Positions 47,384 to 56,235 of a DNA stretch of 64,000 bases are shown here, piece by piece. A model generated the notes under the pieces. The model was given only the letters and a program-made list of their open reading frames with translations. It had not been told where the DNA came from and did no database searches. Where the stretch lies: contig NZ_CP048659.1 of NCBI RefSeq assembly GCF_015218165.1, forward strand, positions 3,658,001 to 3,722,000. The letters run 5' to 3'. Position 1 is the first letter of the stretch. Every line of letters starts with the position of its first letter. Origin of the DNA: Acinetobacter piscicola. GTDB taxonomy: Bacteria > Pseudomonadota > Gammaproteobacteria > Pseudomonadales > Moraxellaceae. The translations under genes and the position numbers were made by a program.

Positions 47384-49801
47384 TTAAAGTTTCTGTAACA
47401 CAATGCTTTTCAACTGTTGCGTACGTGCCTGTATATTTTGGCATTCTTTTTTGAGTGCCAAAATCATCTCCATTGCTTCTTGTTCATTTTGCTGAAACTG
47501 CTGCTTGGCATCTAAACTGTTTTGAATATCCGCAGTTAATCCCATAATTTTTTGCTTAAAGACTTTAAAAAACTGGTAACTTGCTTGTTTTAGAGGTGCA
47601 TTAATTTCTTTCTGTAACGCAGTCTGAATCTCTTTTTGGCTTTGCGCTAAACTTACCTGAATTTCCTCAGAAACCTTATTCATATCAATGGTATAGTTTT
47701 TTACAGTCACAGTATAATCCTCACGACCCCAATCATCACTAAACCAATTTTTAAATCTGCCCCATGCACTATCAACCACTCTTGATCGTGTTTCCTGATG
47801 ACTTTTTACATTCATAACATTTTTCATCATCTTCGCACTCGAAGTCTTTAATGCTAACTGTTTATGGCTAGGTAGGCTGAGTTGAATGTCATCAAAACCG
47901 CCTGTACTTAAGGTTTGATTGACTTTTTGAATCGATTTTTGCGCCTGTACTAAGATTTTATCTTTAAACTCACTTTCAAAATCTTCTAGCAATGTATCTA
48001 GCTGTTTCTCAACTTCCTGATTAATCTTCATATTCACGACAGGAAGAATCTCACCTATTTGTTTTAAAAAATCTGTTGCTGCTGTTTTATCTTCCCCAAA
48101 ATCAAGAATTGGATTTTTAGAATCGTATTCAATATGACCTTTTTCTAAATTAATCTTTGCATTACCAAAACCAAAGAACCTTTTAGCCTTATCTTTCATA
48201 TAACGTTTAATAAACGATACTACTCCTTTATTCTCATTTGAAATTGTAGTTTTATTTTTTTCCAATTTTTTTGTTTGCTCATTCCCTTCAGAAGTCTTTT
48301 GAATAATAGTACTCTTAACATCTTCAAATTGCTCATGAATAAACTGATTAATCTCTAATGAAAAATTATTTTGAAGTCCCTGAATTGAATTTTCAGCCTG
48401 ATCCTGTGTATCATCAATACTAGCTATATCTTGCTCTAACTGTGTAATAACTCGCTGTAACTCATCAGTGGTTTTATGAATGGCTGTTTCTTTTACACTC
48501 AACACTGTATTAATTTTTTCAGAGCATTCATCCAACTTATCAACTGCTGAGTCTAATGCAACAAATGCAGCCTTTTGATGCGATGCTGCAATCACTTCTT
48601 TTAAAGGCTGACTAAACAGAGAGTCTTGCCATAAATCATCTATCGCTTCTGCAATCCGTTCTGGTGTTCGATGTGATTCACGGCGTAAGCCCGCTTCATC
48701 ATAAAAATCTTCGACCCAACCATTGCTCTCAACATCAGGTAAAGAACCGTCTTCAAAACGTTCGTTTTTCGCCCTGTTTGCCAAATAAGCCCATTTAGCA
48801 GCAACGGGATAGGTATTCTCTTGTTTGATCACCCCTTCAGTGAGTCCCTCAACAAATGTTTTAACCTCTGGTTCTTTCATCCCATTACGGTCACAGTTAT
48901 CAAATTTGTTCACTAACGCATAAATACGATTTTTTGCAGTATGGGCAATACTTTGTATATCCTCACGCACCTGTGCATCTGCTTCAGATTTAAGTTGGGT
49001 ATAATCCATTACAGCTAAAACAGCTGATGCTTTTTTCAGCTGATCTTGTAGCATTGGGCGTAAATGGGTTTGACCTGCTTCATTCGGTCCCGGAGTATCA
49101 AGCAAAATGAGTTTGCCACCTTGCTCTTCCATTTCCTGTAAATGTGCAAATTCAACTTCAATGACAGGAAGTTGATCTACTTCTTGATACTGATCAAATG
49201 GAAATTCCAAATCAAAATGTGGTGCAATACGAACAAGATCATTGATTGAAACTAAAAAATCGAAAATTTGTTTCTCACCCACTGCATCATTTACAACTTT
49301 GATGCCTTGTTGAATTCTTTCAACCGTAAGGTACAAGTCTTTATCTGTTCTTAATTTTTCAAGTGTTGCAGTATACTGCTCTTGCTGAAAACACTTTTTC
49401 AAATCCCGCACCAATTGATTTGCAGGTTGACTGGCTTTTTTAGAAAAAGTTAAATGTGGCTGTTTTTGTCCTTTACGATGTTTAATCAAAGTAGGAATTG
49501 CAGTCATCGGTGCATTACGATTAGGTAAAATTTCACGACCAACAATGGCGTTAATCGTGGTCGACTTACCAGCTTTCATCGTTCCAACAACAGCAAGCAC
49601 CATTTCTAATTCAGTGACTTTAAGTGCTTCTCCACGTAAAATCATGAGTTCTTGTTGGACTGATGTAGTATCGAGAGTCGCTTGATTTTGTTCATTTGCA
49701 TGATCTAATACTCCCTTTTCTGACATCTGTGATAATAGATTTTTTTCAAGTTCCAATAAAGTTTGAGCTTCTTCTCTTAAAGTATCAACACTTGTATTCA
49801 T
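47384..49801 (-). CDS. crfC: Dynamin-like GTPase, CrfC/YjdA family (full length)
   Basis: Protein of 805 residues. P-loop GTMKAGKS (73-80), switch region PMTAIPT, G3 LLDTPGPNEAG (233-243) and G4 NKFD (298-301) define a dynamin-family GTPase. The helical C-terminal half, including WFSDDWGREDYTV, follows E. coli CrfC (YjdA). CrfC binds the sliding clamp and affects sister-fork colocalisation; other bacterial dynamins remodel membranes. Here it is embedded with a second GTPase, a YjcZ-like protein and a patatin in an island, which suggests a defence role. Its GTPase domain is nearly identical in sequence to that of the next gene. Confidence 0.85.
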   Translation of the reverse strand: MNTSVDTLREEAQTLLELEKNLLSQMSEKGVLDHANEQNQATLDTTSVQQELMILRGEALKVTELEMVLAVVGTMKAGKSTTINAIVGREILPNRNAPMTAIPTLIKHRKGQKQPHLTFSKKASQPANQLVRDLKKCFQQEQYTATLEKLRTDKDLYLTVERIQQGIKVVNDAVGEKQIFDFLVSINDLVRIAPHFDLEFPFDQYQEVDQLPVIEVEFAHLQEMEEQGGKLILLDTPGPNEAGQTHLRPMLQDQLKKASAVLAVMDYTQLKSEADAQVREDIQSIAHTAKNRIYALVNKFDNCDRNGMKEPEVKTFVEGLTEGVIKQENTYPVAAKWAYLANRAKNERFEDGSLPDVESNGWVEDFYDEAGLRRESHRTPERIAEAIDDLWQDSLFSQPLKEVIAASHQKAAFVALDSAVDKLDECSEKINTVLSVKETAIHKTTDELQRVITQLEQDIASIDDTQDQAENSIQGLQNNFSLEINQFIHEQFEDVKSTIIQKTSEGNEQTKKLEKNKTTISNENKGVVSFIKRYMKDKAKRFFGFGNAKINLEKGHIEYDSKNPILDFGEDKTAATDFLKQIGEILPVVNMKINQEVEKQLDTLLEDFESEFKDKILVQAQKSIQKVNQTLSTGGFDDIQLSLPSHKQLALKTSSAKMMKNVMNVKSHQETRSRVVDSAWGRFKNWFSDDWGREDYTVTVKNYTIDMNKVSEEIQVSLAQSQKEIQTALQKEINAPLKQASYQFFKVFKQKIMGLTADIQNSLDAKQQFQQNEQEAMEMILALKKECQNIQARTQQLKSIVLQKL

Positions 49802-49845
49802 TGACTTATTCCATACGATTTCATTTGTTAAAAAAATTATAAAGC

Positions 49846-51450
49846 TCAGCTGATGTTCAATAGCTTTTGTCTTAAGTTAGGAAGCGAATATTCCAAAAAT
49901 TGTATATTCGATTCTAAATAATTCGGTCTCTGCTTTTGTGCTATGACTTGGATTAAGAAGTTCTGCTTCTCAAAAATATGTGTATACGTCTGTTCCATTT
50001 TTTTTATTACTTTTTGTCGCTCAGTGCCAAACAGATGAGTATTTTGTAATAACATTTTTTCCATTTTTTTGTGCAATAAGATAAATTCTTTCGTCAAACG
50101 GGTTAGTTCATCTTTTAATGTATCTATAGAAGATGGTTGCACAGTAGAAAAATAGAGTTTTCTAAATTGTTCCAAATAGCGATCTAACTTATCAATTGCT
50201 GAATCCAAAGCAACAAAAGCAGCATTTTTATACGATATGGTAATCACCTCTTTTAAAGGCTGACTAAACAGAGAGTCTTGCCATAAATCATCTATTGCTT
50301 CTGCAATCCGTTCTGGTGTTCGATGTGATTCACGGCGTAAGCCCGCTTCATCATAAAAATCTTCGACCCAACCATTGCTCTCAACATCAGGTAAAGATCC
50401 ATCTTTAAAACGTTCATTTTTCGCTCTTTTTGCCAAATAAGCCCATTTAGCAGCAACGGGATAGGTATTCTCTTGTTTGATCACTCCTTCAGTGAGTCCC
50501 TCAACAAATGTTTTAACCTCTGGTTCTTTCATCCCATTACGGTCACAGTTATCAAATTTGTTCACTAACGCATAAATACGATTTTTTGCAGTATGGGCAA
50601 TACTTTGTATATCCTCACGCACCTGTGCATCTGCTTCAGATTTAAGTTGGGTATAGTCCATCACAATTAAAACAGCGGATGCTTTTTTCAGCTGATCTTG
50701 TAACATTGGGCGTAAATGGGTTTGACCTGCTTCATTCGGTCCAGGAGTATCTAATAGCACCAATTGACCATATTGTTCAGGTATATCTTTTAAATAAACA
50801 AATTCCACCTCAATAATTGGTAATTGATCTATATTCTGATATTGATCAAATGGAAATTCCAAATCAAAATGTGGTGCAATACGAACAAGATCATTGATTG
50901 AAACTAAAAAATCGAAAATTTGTTTCTCACCCACTGCATCATTTACAACTTTAATGCCTTGCTGAATTCTTTCAACCGTAAGGTACAAGTCTTTATCTGT
51001 TCTTAATTTTTCAAGTGTTGCAGTATACTGCTCTTGCTGAAAACACTTTTTCAAATCCCGCACCAATTGATTTGCAGGCTGACTAGCTTTTTTAGAAAAA
51101 GTTAAATGTGGCTGTTTTTGTCCTTTACGATGTTTAATCAAAGTAGGAATTGCAGTCATCGGTGCATTACGATTAGGTAAAATTTCACGACCAACAATGG
51201 CGTTAATCGTGGTCGATTTACCAGCTTTCATTGTCCCTACTACAGCAATAACTGTTTCAAATATTTCAAGTTTTAAATATTCACCATTTAAAACCGCAAT
51301 TGCTTGTTGTGCAAACGACTTATCTTGCTCCAAACACTCCAATAAATCTAAATCTACAATTTGCTCAAAAATGGAAATTCCATTTATCAACAATGCTTGG
51401 ACTTCTTGCTTTATTTTTAACAAGTCAGTTGTATTAATCACATTACTCAT
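49846..51450 (-). CDS. Short dynamin-like GTPase, CrfC paralogue
   Basis: Protein of 534 residues with the same GTPase motifs as its neighbour: GTMKAGKS (72-79), LLDTPGPNEAG and NKFD (about 297-300). Residues about 71-205 and several later blocks are identical, while the N-terminal 65 residues and everything after about 430 differ. The C-terminal stalk is much shorter (about 100 residues). Unequal-length dynamin pairs are known to work as hetero-oligomers in other bacteria. It is preceded 38 bp upstream by the WYL regulator and followed after 44 bp by the long paralogue. Confidence 0.85.
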   Translation of the reverse strand: MSNVINTTDLLKIKQEVQALLINGISIFEQIVDLDLLECLEQDKSFAQQAIAVLNGEYLKLEIFETVIAVVGTMKAGKSTTINAIVGREILPNRNAPMTAIPTLIKHRKGQKQPHLTFSKKASQPANQLVRDLKKCFQQEQYTATLEKLRTDKDLYLTVERIQQGIKVVNDAVGEKQIFDFLVSINDLVRIAPHFDLEFPFDQYQNIDQLPIIEVEFVYLKDIPEQYGQLVLLDTPGPNEAGQTHLRPMLQDQLKKASAVLIVMDYTQLKSEADAQVREDIQSIAHTAKNRIYALVNKFDNCDRNGMKEPEVKTFVEGLTEGVIKQENTYPVAAKWAYLAKRAKNERFKDGSLPDVESNGWVEDFYDEAGLRRESHRTPERIAEAIDDLWQDSLFSQPLKEVITISYKNAAFVALDSAIDKLDRYLEQFRKLYFSTVQPSSIDTLKDELTRLTKEFILLHKKMEKMLLQNTHLFGTERQKVIKKMEQTYTHIFEKQNFLIQVIAQKQRPNYLESNIQFLEYSLPNLRQKLLNIS

Positions 51451-51488
51451 GCTGTCGCTCAGTTACAATGTCTAAAAATCATACGTTC

Positions 51489-52397
51489 TCAAATACCAAA
51501 GTATTCTTTCACTTCTTGTTCCATTTCATCTTGTAGCCTTTCAGGACTCATAATTTTAAGATGAGGAATCCAATAACGAACCAAAGGTAAAATTTGTTTT
51601 GCATGAGTAATTTGACTTGATAAAAGTAAACTACCATCACTTAATTGTCTTATTATTTTTTGCTCAGGTAAGAGAGAGCGAGCTTGAAAATGCTCTGCAA
51701 CTTCAGCATGAACAGTTAAAATCACTTCTATTTTTTCTAACCCAAACCAAATGGTATCTTCTTTATCCAATTGTGATATAACAGAAGGATCTACGACAAA
51801 ATAAATCACTTCAGATGAATCAGATAACATTTCAATTCGACTTAAACGATATGCTCTTAAATTATTTTTATATACAGCAGCTAAGTACCAATTTCCATGA
51901 TGATGGATTAAACGATAAGGTTGAACATTTTTAGTTACGCCTTTATACAAGAAACTAATTTCGTAATGCTCTTGGATGGCTTTTCTAATAATTTTGAAAA
52001 GCTCTTTAAATTGACTAGCATCTTCGACAGAATAATTTTTAGCACTATAAATCTTATGCGCACGACTATCTAAAATTTCCCGTAAAAAAGATGTATCCAA
52101 TGATGGATATAAATCACTTATTCCTGAAATCTGAGCAAAATTAATGATGTCTTTTGCCGTAATTTTACCTAAATAGTTCTCTTGTAAATAATATTTTTTA
52201 CTTTTTTCATCTCTCAGTAAAGGTATTGAAGCACTTAAACGATCAAAATCTCGAGAAATTGTTCTTGTACTGACCTTAAATTCTTCTGCTAAAGTTTTGA
52301 TTTGCAAATGTTGTCCATCATTTAATTTGGTCAGAATATTAGCTAAACGATCAGCTAAACGCTCATGATTCCCTTCATCATGCTGTGTAAATACCAT
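51489..52397 (-). CDS. WYL-domain transcriptional regulator
   Basis: Protein of 302 residues with an N-terminal winged HTH of the DeoR/HTH_11 type (ADRLANILTKLNDGQHLQIKTLAEEFKVSTRTISRDFDRL). A central WYL domain (EISFLYKGVTKNVQPYRLIHHHGNWYLAAVYKNNLRAYRLSRI) and a WCX-like C-terminus follow. WYL regulators such as BrxR and CapW often repress phage-defence operons and respond to nucleic-acid ligands. It is the first gene of the GTPase-YjcZ-patatin operon and probably controls it. ATG 52397 is preferred to the upstream TTG at 52415. Confidence 0.88.
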   Translation of the reverse strand: MVFTQHDEGNHERLADRLANILTKLNDGQHLQIKTLAEEFKVSTRTISRDFDRLSASIPLLRDEKSKKYYLQENYLGKITAKDIINFAQISGISDLYPSLDTSFLREILDSRAHKIYSAKNYSVEDASQFKELFKIIRKAIQEHYEISFLYKGVTKNVQPYRLIHHHGNWYLAAVYKNNLRAYRLSRIEMLSDSSEVIYFVVDPSVISQLDKEDTIWFGLEKIEVILTVHAEVAEHFQARSLLPEQKIIRQLSDGSLLLSSQITHAKQILPLVRYWIPHLKIMSPERLQDEMEQEVKEYFGI

Positions 52398-52802
52398 ATG
52401 AGCATTCCAACTCAAGTAAGCAAAAATTTTCCTTTAAAATACAATATTTTAAAAAAAAATCAATAAAAATTAATAAAATATATTTATTAACACTTTTCTA
52501 AGTATAAATTCTCTAAATGACAGGTTATGTCCATCACAATTAAAATTTGATTTTTAATTCATCTAATTTTATCAACCCATTAAAAATACAATAGTGCACT
52601 TTACTTTTGAACCTACAATTAAAAATAAACTCTTAGTTTTCTTAGGGTCTTATTCATATTTTATGCCTAAAAAATAGCGAGAATGGAAAATCAAATGGCT
52701 AAACTCAATTTCACTCTCGCTATGACTATTTTAACGTTAAATAACAATTACATTTAAAATCTATTTAAAAACATTTAAATAAATATAAATCAATATTTTA
52801 TT
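52398..52802. promoter_or_regulatory. Control region of the WYL-dynamin-patatin operon
   Basis: About 400 AT-rich bases without a gene. Two dyads stand out. TTAATAAA-n5-TTTATTAA at 52470-52490 is perfect and lies 73 bp before the WYL start, so it is a candidate operator. ATAGCGAGAATG (52674-52685) pairs with CACTCTCGCTAT (52712-52723) with one G-T/mismatch and a 26-nt loop; it may terminate the upstream DnaC-like gene or be a second binding site. Confidence 0.45.
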
Positions 52803-53549
52803 TCACATATTTTTTCTCCAATCCTCCCAATAACAAGGAATTAAAAATAGTGAATTTTCATGGAATCTAGACCACAAACGGACACCTAAATCTTTTTCCA
52901 GCATTCTGATATCAAAATTGGAAATCAATAACGTTGATTTCATACTGTCATAGCGACTGTATAAAATCTTATGTACCATCTCTAAACGCTTTTCATGACG
53001 ATCATGTAAGCCATATTCATCAATCACCAACAGATCAAAACCAGCCAAATGCTGAATGATTTCAGCTTCAGATTTTGTAGGATCGCTCCATGTATCCATC
53101 ATCAATTGTGCAATCTGAGCACTGGTATAATATCGAGCTGTTAAAGGGCTATTTAAAATAATATTGCGAATGATTGATACACTCAGGTGTGTTTTCCCAG
53201 TACCAGGATGTCCATATAAAATTAAATTAGGATATTGCCCTGCTATAATCTGCTGAGCAAAATTTTGGCAATTTTTTACTGCATTTTCCTGACCAAAAGA
53301 CAAACATTGATAGTTTTTAAATCCACTTTCTACATAACGTTTTAATAAACCAGATTTTTTGATTTTGACATCAATTAAATTTTGACGAATTTCATCTTCA
53401 TGTAACTGTTGTGCTGCGGATACCAAGGTTTTAGCACACTCCTTACAAATCAAATGTCCTGCAATCAACCATATTGTTTGACCATGAATAGGACAGACTT
53501 GCTCTGCTAGAGATGATGAGTCATTGATTAAATTGAGATAGCACTTCAT
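52803..53549 (-). CDS. DnaC/IstB-like helicase loader ATPase
   Basis: Protein of 248 residues. The N-terminal Cys pairs CPIHG and CKEC form a likely zinc ribbon. An AAA+ domain follows with Walker A LYGHPGTGKTHL (about 110-121), Walker B DLLVIDEYG and sensor-1 STLLISNF. This is the phage/island type of DnaC that loads replicative helicase. It lies 9 bp behind the DUF1376 protein, the usual partner in phage replication modules, so the island may replicate after excision. Confidence 0.85.
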   Translation of the reverse strand: MKCYLNLINDSSSLAEQVCPIHGQTIWLIAGHLICKECAKTLVSAAQQLHEDEIRQNLIDVKIKKSGLLKRYVESGFKNYQCLSFGQENAVKNCQNFAQQIIAGQYPNLILYGHPGTGKTHLSVSIIRNIILNSPLTARYYTSAQIAQLMMDTWSDPTKSEAEIIQHLAGFDLLVIDEYGLHDRHEKRLEMVHKILYSRYDSMKSTLLISNFDIRMLEKDLGVRLWSRFHENSLFLIPCYWEDWRKNM

Positions 53550-53558
53550 ATTTCCCTC

Positions 53559-54128
53559 CTAAACCCAGTTTTTACTTTGATTACAACCTTCTACGTCTGA
53601 AGGTGAAGGTGAAGGTGAAGGTGAAGGTGAAGGTGAAGGTGAAGGTGAAGGTGAAGGTGAAGGTGAAGGTGAAGGTGAAGGGTATAACTCAGGCTTTGCC
53701 AAAGTACTACTTAAACTTTGCTCAGGCATTACATGAGCATCATTTGGTATAAGCTTCGGCGATGCTTGAGCATGACTTGAGGATTTACCCCAACGCGCTT
53801 GAGCAGCTTGCTTGGCTTTATCAGATTTCATTTTCTGATTCAAAGTCGCCTGCTCTTTCAATACAGACAAATAGTCTGACTTTAGATGATCCGCGGTACT
53901 TTCAAACACACCCAAGTCTGTAATGGTTTGAGTTAACAATTTAACTTTAGATTGAGGGAGCTTGGTAATACTCGCCAAGATAGCATTTTGATTTGGAATC
54001 GGACCATTCTTCCAAAAATCCATCATCAAAAGAAACGTTGCACCAATTTGTTCTGGGCTCATTCTTGCAAACTTTGATTGTAAATCACCAATATAAATTG
54101 GCATCCAAATGGATGTATCTTTATTCAT
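53559..54128 (-). CDS. DUF1376 (YdaU-like) replication protein with (Pro-Ser)n tail
   Basis: Protein of 189 residues. The start WMPIYIGDLQSKFARMSPEQIGATFLLMMDFWKNGPIP matches DUF1376, a phage replication initiator-like family. A basic linker and then about 14 Pro-Ser pairs follow, encoded by a perfect hexanucleotide repeat. ATG 54128 fits the family start; in-frame upstream codons (to 54170) look untranslated. It precedes the DnaC-like gene. The repeat is in frame, so copy-number change alters only tail length. Confidence 0.78.
   Translation of the reverse strand: MNKDTSIWMPIYIGDLQSKFARMSPEQIGATFLLMMDFWKNGPIPNQNAILASITKLPQSKVKLLTQTITDLGVFESTADHLKSDYLSVLKEQATLNQKMKSDKAKQAAQARWGKSSSHAQASPKLIPNDAHVMPEQSLSSTLAKPELYPSPSPSPSPSPSPSPSPSPSPSPSPSPSDVEGCNQSKNWV
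53599..53682. repeat. Hexanucleotide tandem repeat (GAAGGT)14
   Basis: Fourteen uninterrupted GAAGGT units, about 84 bp, inside the DUF1376 gene, encoding alternating Pro-Ser on the - strand. Perfect units imply recent slippage; it should be length-variable between isolates. Confidence 0.95.
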
Positions 54129-54198
54129 TTTTTTCACCATTTTTAAGCATAGGAAAGCTAAGATCATCATGTTTAGATGACCTTATCTTTTGATCTGT

Positions 54199-54444
54199 TT
54201 AAATTAAATTACGAAGGCGAATGCGGGCTTGTAGAGCTAGGTCGTCATAACTGATCTGCTCATCATCCATCAACTTTTGTAGCCACAAGCGTAATGCTTG
54301 ATGATTATCAAAACATTTATTGATATTGAGTAAGAAAGCTAAATTATATAATTTCTGAATATGTAGCTCTTGAATCAGTAAACGAGCAACATTATCCGCT
54401 TCTTGACTCACCACAACACCGCCAAAGAATGATTTACTATTCAT
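54199..54444 (-). CDS. Small hypothetical protein between integrase and replication genes
   Basis: An 81-residue protein (MNSKSFFGGVVVSQ...ARIRLRNLI) of unknown family, mostly helical and with no membrane segment. ATG 54444 is chosen because AAGGAG lies 8 nt upstream; this start overlaps the integrase stop by 8 bp. It belongs to the integrase-to-replication block of the island. Confidence 0.6.
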   Translation of the reverse strand: MNSKSFFGGVVVSQEADNVARLLIQELHIQKLYNLAFLLNINKCFDNHQALRLWLQKLMDDEQISYDDLALQARIRLRNLI

Positions 54445-55618
54445 GTGAAAACTCCTTTTCATTCAGTTGTGCAAGCATCGCTTCAAATGCGCTACCATCC
54501 TGACGTGTAACATTGGGAATATAGCGACTGTAGACTCGGAATAGCATTTCTGTAGTTGAGTGACCAAGCTGTCGTGCGATCCATTCAGGATTTTCCCCTG
54601 CAGACAACCAAAGTGTTGCTGCTGTATGGCGAGTCTGATAGGCGCGACGAGACTTCAGCCCCAGAAATCGTAGCAGAGGGTGCCAAACACGTTTGTTAAC
54701 AAGACGATAGTCTAAAGGACTGCCATTTCGATTACAGAAGACAAATTCCGATTTTCCATTATTCAAACTTTGTTGCTGTTTAAAGGCTTGATAAATACGT
54801 TCATTCATTTGAATCGTTCGATCGGAACCATAAGTTTTGGTACCACCGAGTACACCATTTACAAATGCTTCTCGGATATGGATTTCTCGACGTTGAAAAT
54901 CTACATTTTTCCACTGTAGCCCATCAATTTCACTGGTACGCATACCAGTGAAAAATCGGATGGTGTAATACGGTTTAAAATCGTCACGTACAGTCGTAAG
55001 AATCTGCTGTACTTCTTCGAGAGAAAATGGAGTTACCTCGATTTTACTTTCTTTCAAATTGTTAATATTTTTATAAGGCGACTCAAAACTATACCGTTCA
55101 GCCGCATCATTCAGTATCATACGCAAAGGTGTCATGATTTGATTGATCCTTGATGCTTTCAGACTTGTTTGATTTTTTCCGTGTGTCACTTTGGCGAGAG
55201 AAGCACGGAAGTTCAGCAAGTCTGACTTCTTAATTTTTGTTAAAACAAGATTACCAAAAGCAGGTAACAAGTAGTTTTTAATGACAATTGCTACTTTTTG
55301 TTGATAAGAACCTCTCCATTCGATTTGTTTCTGTTTAAACCACAAAGCTGTAAAATCTTTAAAAAGTGGTACTCGTGTTTGCACTGCAATTTGCTGACTT
55401 CGTTTTTCTTTGAAATCATCAATTTTTTTACTTTTAGGGAAATACTTTTCGTATTCAAAAGTACCTAGCGTTATTTCCGCTTCTAGTTGTTCTAGACGCT
55501 TTTTTAAGACTCTTCGATTATAGGCATTATCTTCAAGACTCGTTGTCTCTCTGCATCGAATGCCCATATAACGGAAGTCTGCAATGAGTCTTCCATTTCG
55601 TTCACGGATAGTCGCCAT
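54437..55618 (-). CDS. int: Phage-type tyrosine integrase
   Basis: Protein of 393 residues. The N-terminal arm-binding domain (MATIRERNGRLIADFRYMGIRCRETT) is of the DUF3596 type, the middle is a core-binding SAM-like domain, and the catalytic domain has Arg in TGMRTSEIDGL, HxxR in YQTRHTAATLW, GH in RQLGHSTTEM and Tyr in FRVYSRYI. All catalytic residues are present. It is close to the right att site and is the most likely enzyme for integration into tRNA-Gly. Confidence 0.92.
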   Translation of the reverse strand: MATIRERNGRLIADFRYMGIRCRETTSLEDNAYNRRVLKKRLEQLEAEITLGTFEYEKYFPKSKKIDDFKEKRSQQIAVQTRVPLFKDFTALWFKQKQIEWRGSYQQKVAIVIKNYLLPAFGNLVLTKIKKSDLLNFRASLAKVTHGKNQTSLKASRINQIMTPLRMILNDAAERYSFESPYKNINNLKESKIEVTPFSLEEVQQILTTVRDDFKPYYTIRFFTGMRTSEIDGLQWKNVDFQRREIHIREAFVNGVLGGTKTYGSDRTIQMNERIYQAFKQQQSLNNGKSEFVFCNRNGSPLDYRLVNKRVWHPLLRFLGLKSRRAYQTRHTAATLWLSAGENPEWIARQLGHSTTEMLFRVYSRYIPNVTRQDGSAFEAMLAQLNEKEFSHE

Positions 55619-55639
55619 ATTTATAGATCCTCTAGTGAA

Positions 55640-55849
55640 TTATTGAAGAGCATCCATGCTTAAACCTGTAAATTTAAGCATTTCGGTTTCAATACGTTCC
55701 CAAACAAAAAGAATTTTGCGCCCACCAAAAGGACGAATATAGTGAACACCTTCAATAAAGACGCTGTCTTTAAGTTGATTGCGAATAGTCCGAGCGTCGT
55801 ACTGAATTTTTTCAGCGAGTTGCTGTGCCGTTAAGTATGTATATGTCAT
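55640..55849 (-). CDS. Excisionase-like HTH protein
   Basis: A 69-residue protein with an N-terminal winged-helix (TYLTAQQLAEKIQYDARTIRNQLKDSVFIEGVHYIRPFGGRKILF), as in phage excisionases and AlpA-type regulators. It lies 21 bp before the integrase and is probably co-transcribed with it. It is divergent from the Cro-like gene, which suggests control from the shared 115-bp gap. Confidence 0.75.
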   Translation of the reverse strand: MTYTYLTAQQLAEKIQYDARTIRNQLKDSVFIEGVHYIRPFGGRKILFVWERIETEMLKFTGLSMDALQ

Positions 55850-55915
55850 AATTGTATTCCCATATTAATTCATCGGATGTAAGTAATTTTTCATCCTTAA
55901 ACGTAAAATAACCTC

Positions 55916-55941
55916 AAATTTAATTAAATGCAATTAAATTT
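55916..55941. promoter_or_regulatory. Operator-like inverted repeat between xis and cro-like genes
   Basis: AAATTTAATT (55916-55925) and AATTAAATTT (55932-55941) form a perfect 10-bp dyad with a 6-bp centre, midway in the divergent region. Probable binding site of the Cro-like protein. Confidence 0.5.
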
Positions 55942-55964
55942 TCATTGTATTAGAGGAAAAATTA

Positions 55965-56192
55965 ATGGTTATTTGTAAATTGCCAATTTTGTTAGCTGAA
56001 CGAAAAATGAGGGTTGCTGATCTGATCCGAGGGACTGGCATCAATAAAACGACTTTGCATAAGTTATACAATGGTGACTTAACTCGCATCGACTTAGAAA
56101 CGATTGACCGTATTTGTGAATATTTAGACATTCAAGTAGGTGATTTATTTGTTTTTGAAAAAAATCTTACTAATCATATAAATGAAGAGTAG
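55965..56192 (+). CDS. Cro/CI-like (XRE) regulator
   Basis: A 75-residue single-domain HTH protein of the HTH_26 type: PILLAERKMRVADLIRGTGINKTTLHKLYNGDLTRIDLETIDRICEYLDIQVGDLFVFE. Starts at ATG 55965 with AGAGGA 8 nt upstream. It is divergent from the excisionase and integrase genes and likely sets the switch between maintenance and excision. Confidence 0.88.
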   Translation: MVICKLPILLAERKMRVADLIRGTGINKTTLHKLYNGDLTRIDLETIDRICEYLDIQVGDLFVFEKNLTNHINEE

Positions 56193-56235
56193 TTTGGTCA
56201 CCGATGGTCACTTTGAAATCGTGATTGGTCACAAA
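56193..56235. repeat. GGTCAC-rich repeat, copy 1 (integrase arm region)
   Basis: A 43-bp unit with three GGTCAC motifs: TTTGGTCACCGATGGTCAC, then ATTGGTCACAAA at its end. Nearly identical to the unit at 56342-56384, and related to single sites at 56525-56545 and at the left island end. Confidence 0.75.

Noticed and set aside
53599..53682. CRISPR-like direct repeats
   Set aside because: It is a simple uninterrupted hexamer in a coding region, with no spacers and no cas genes.
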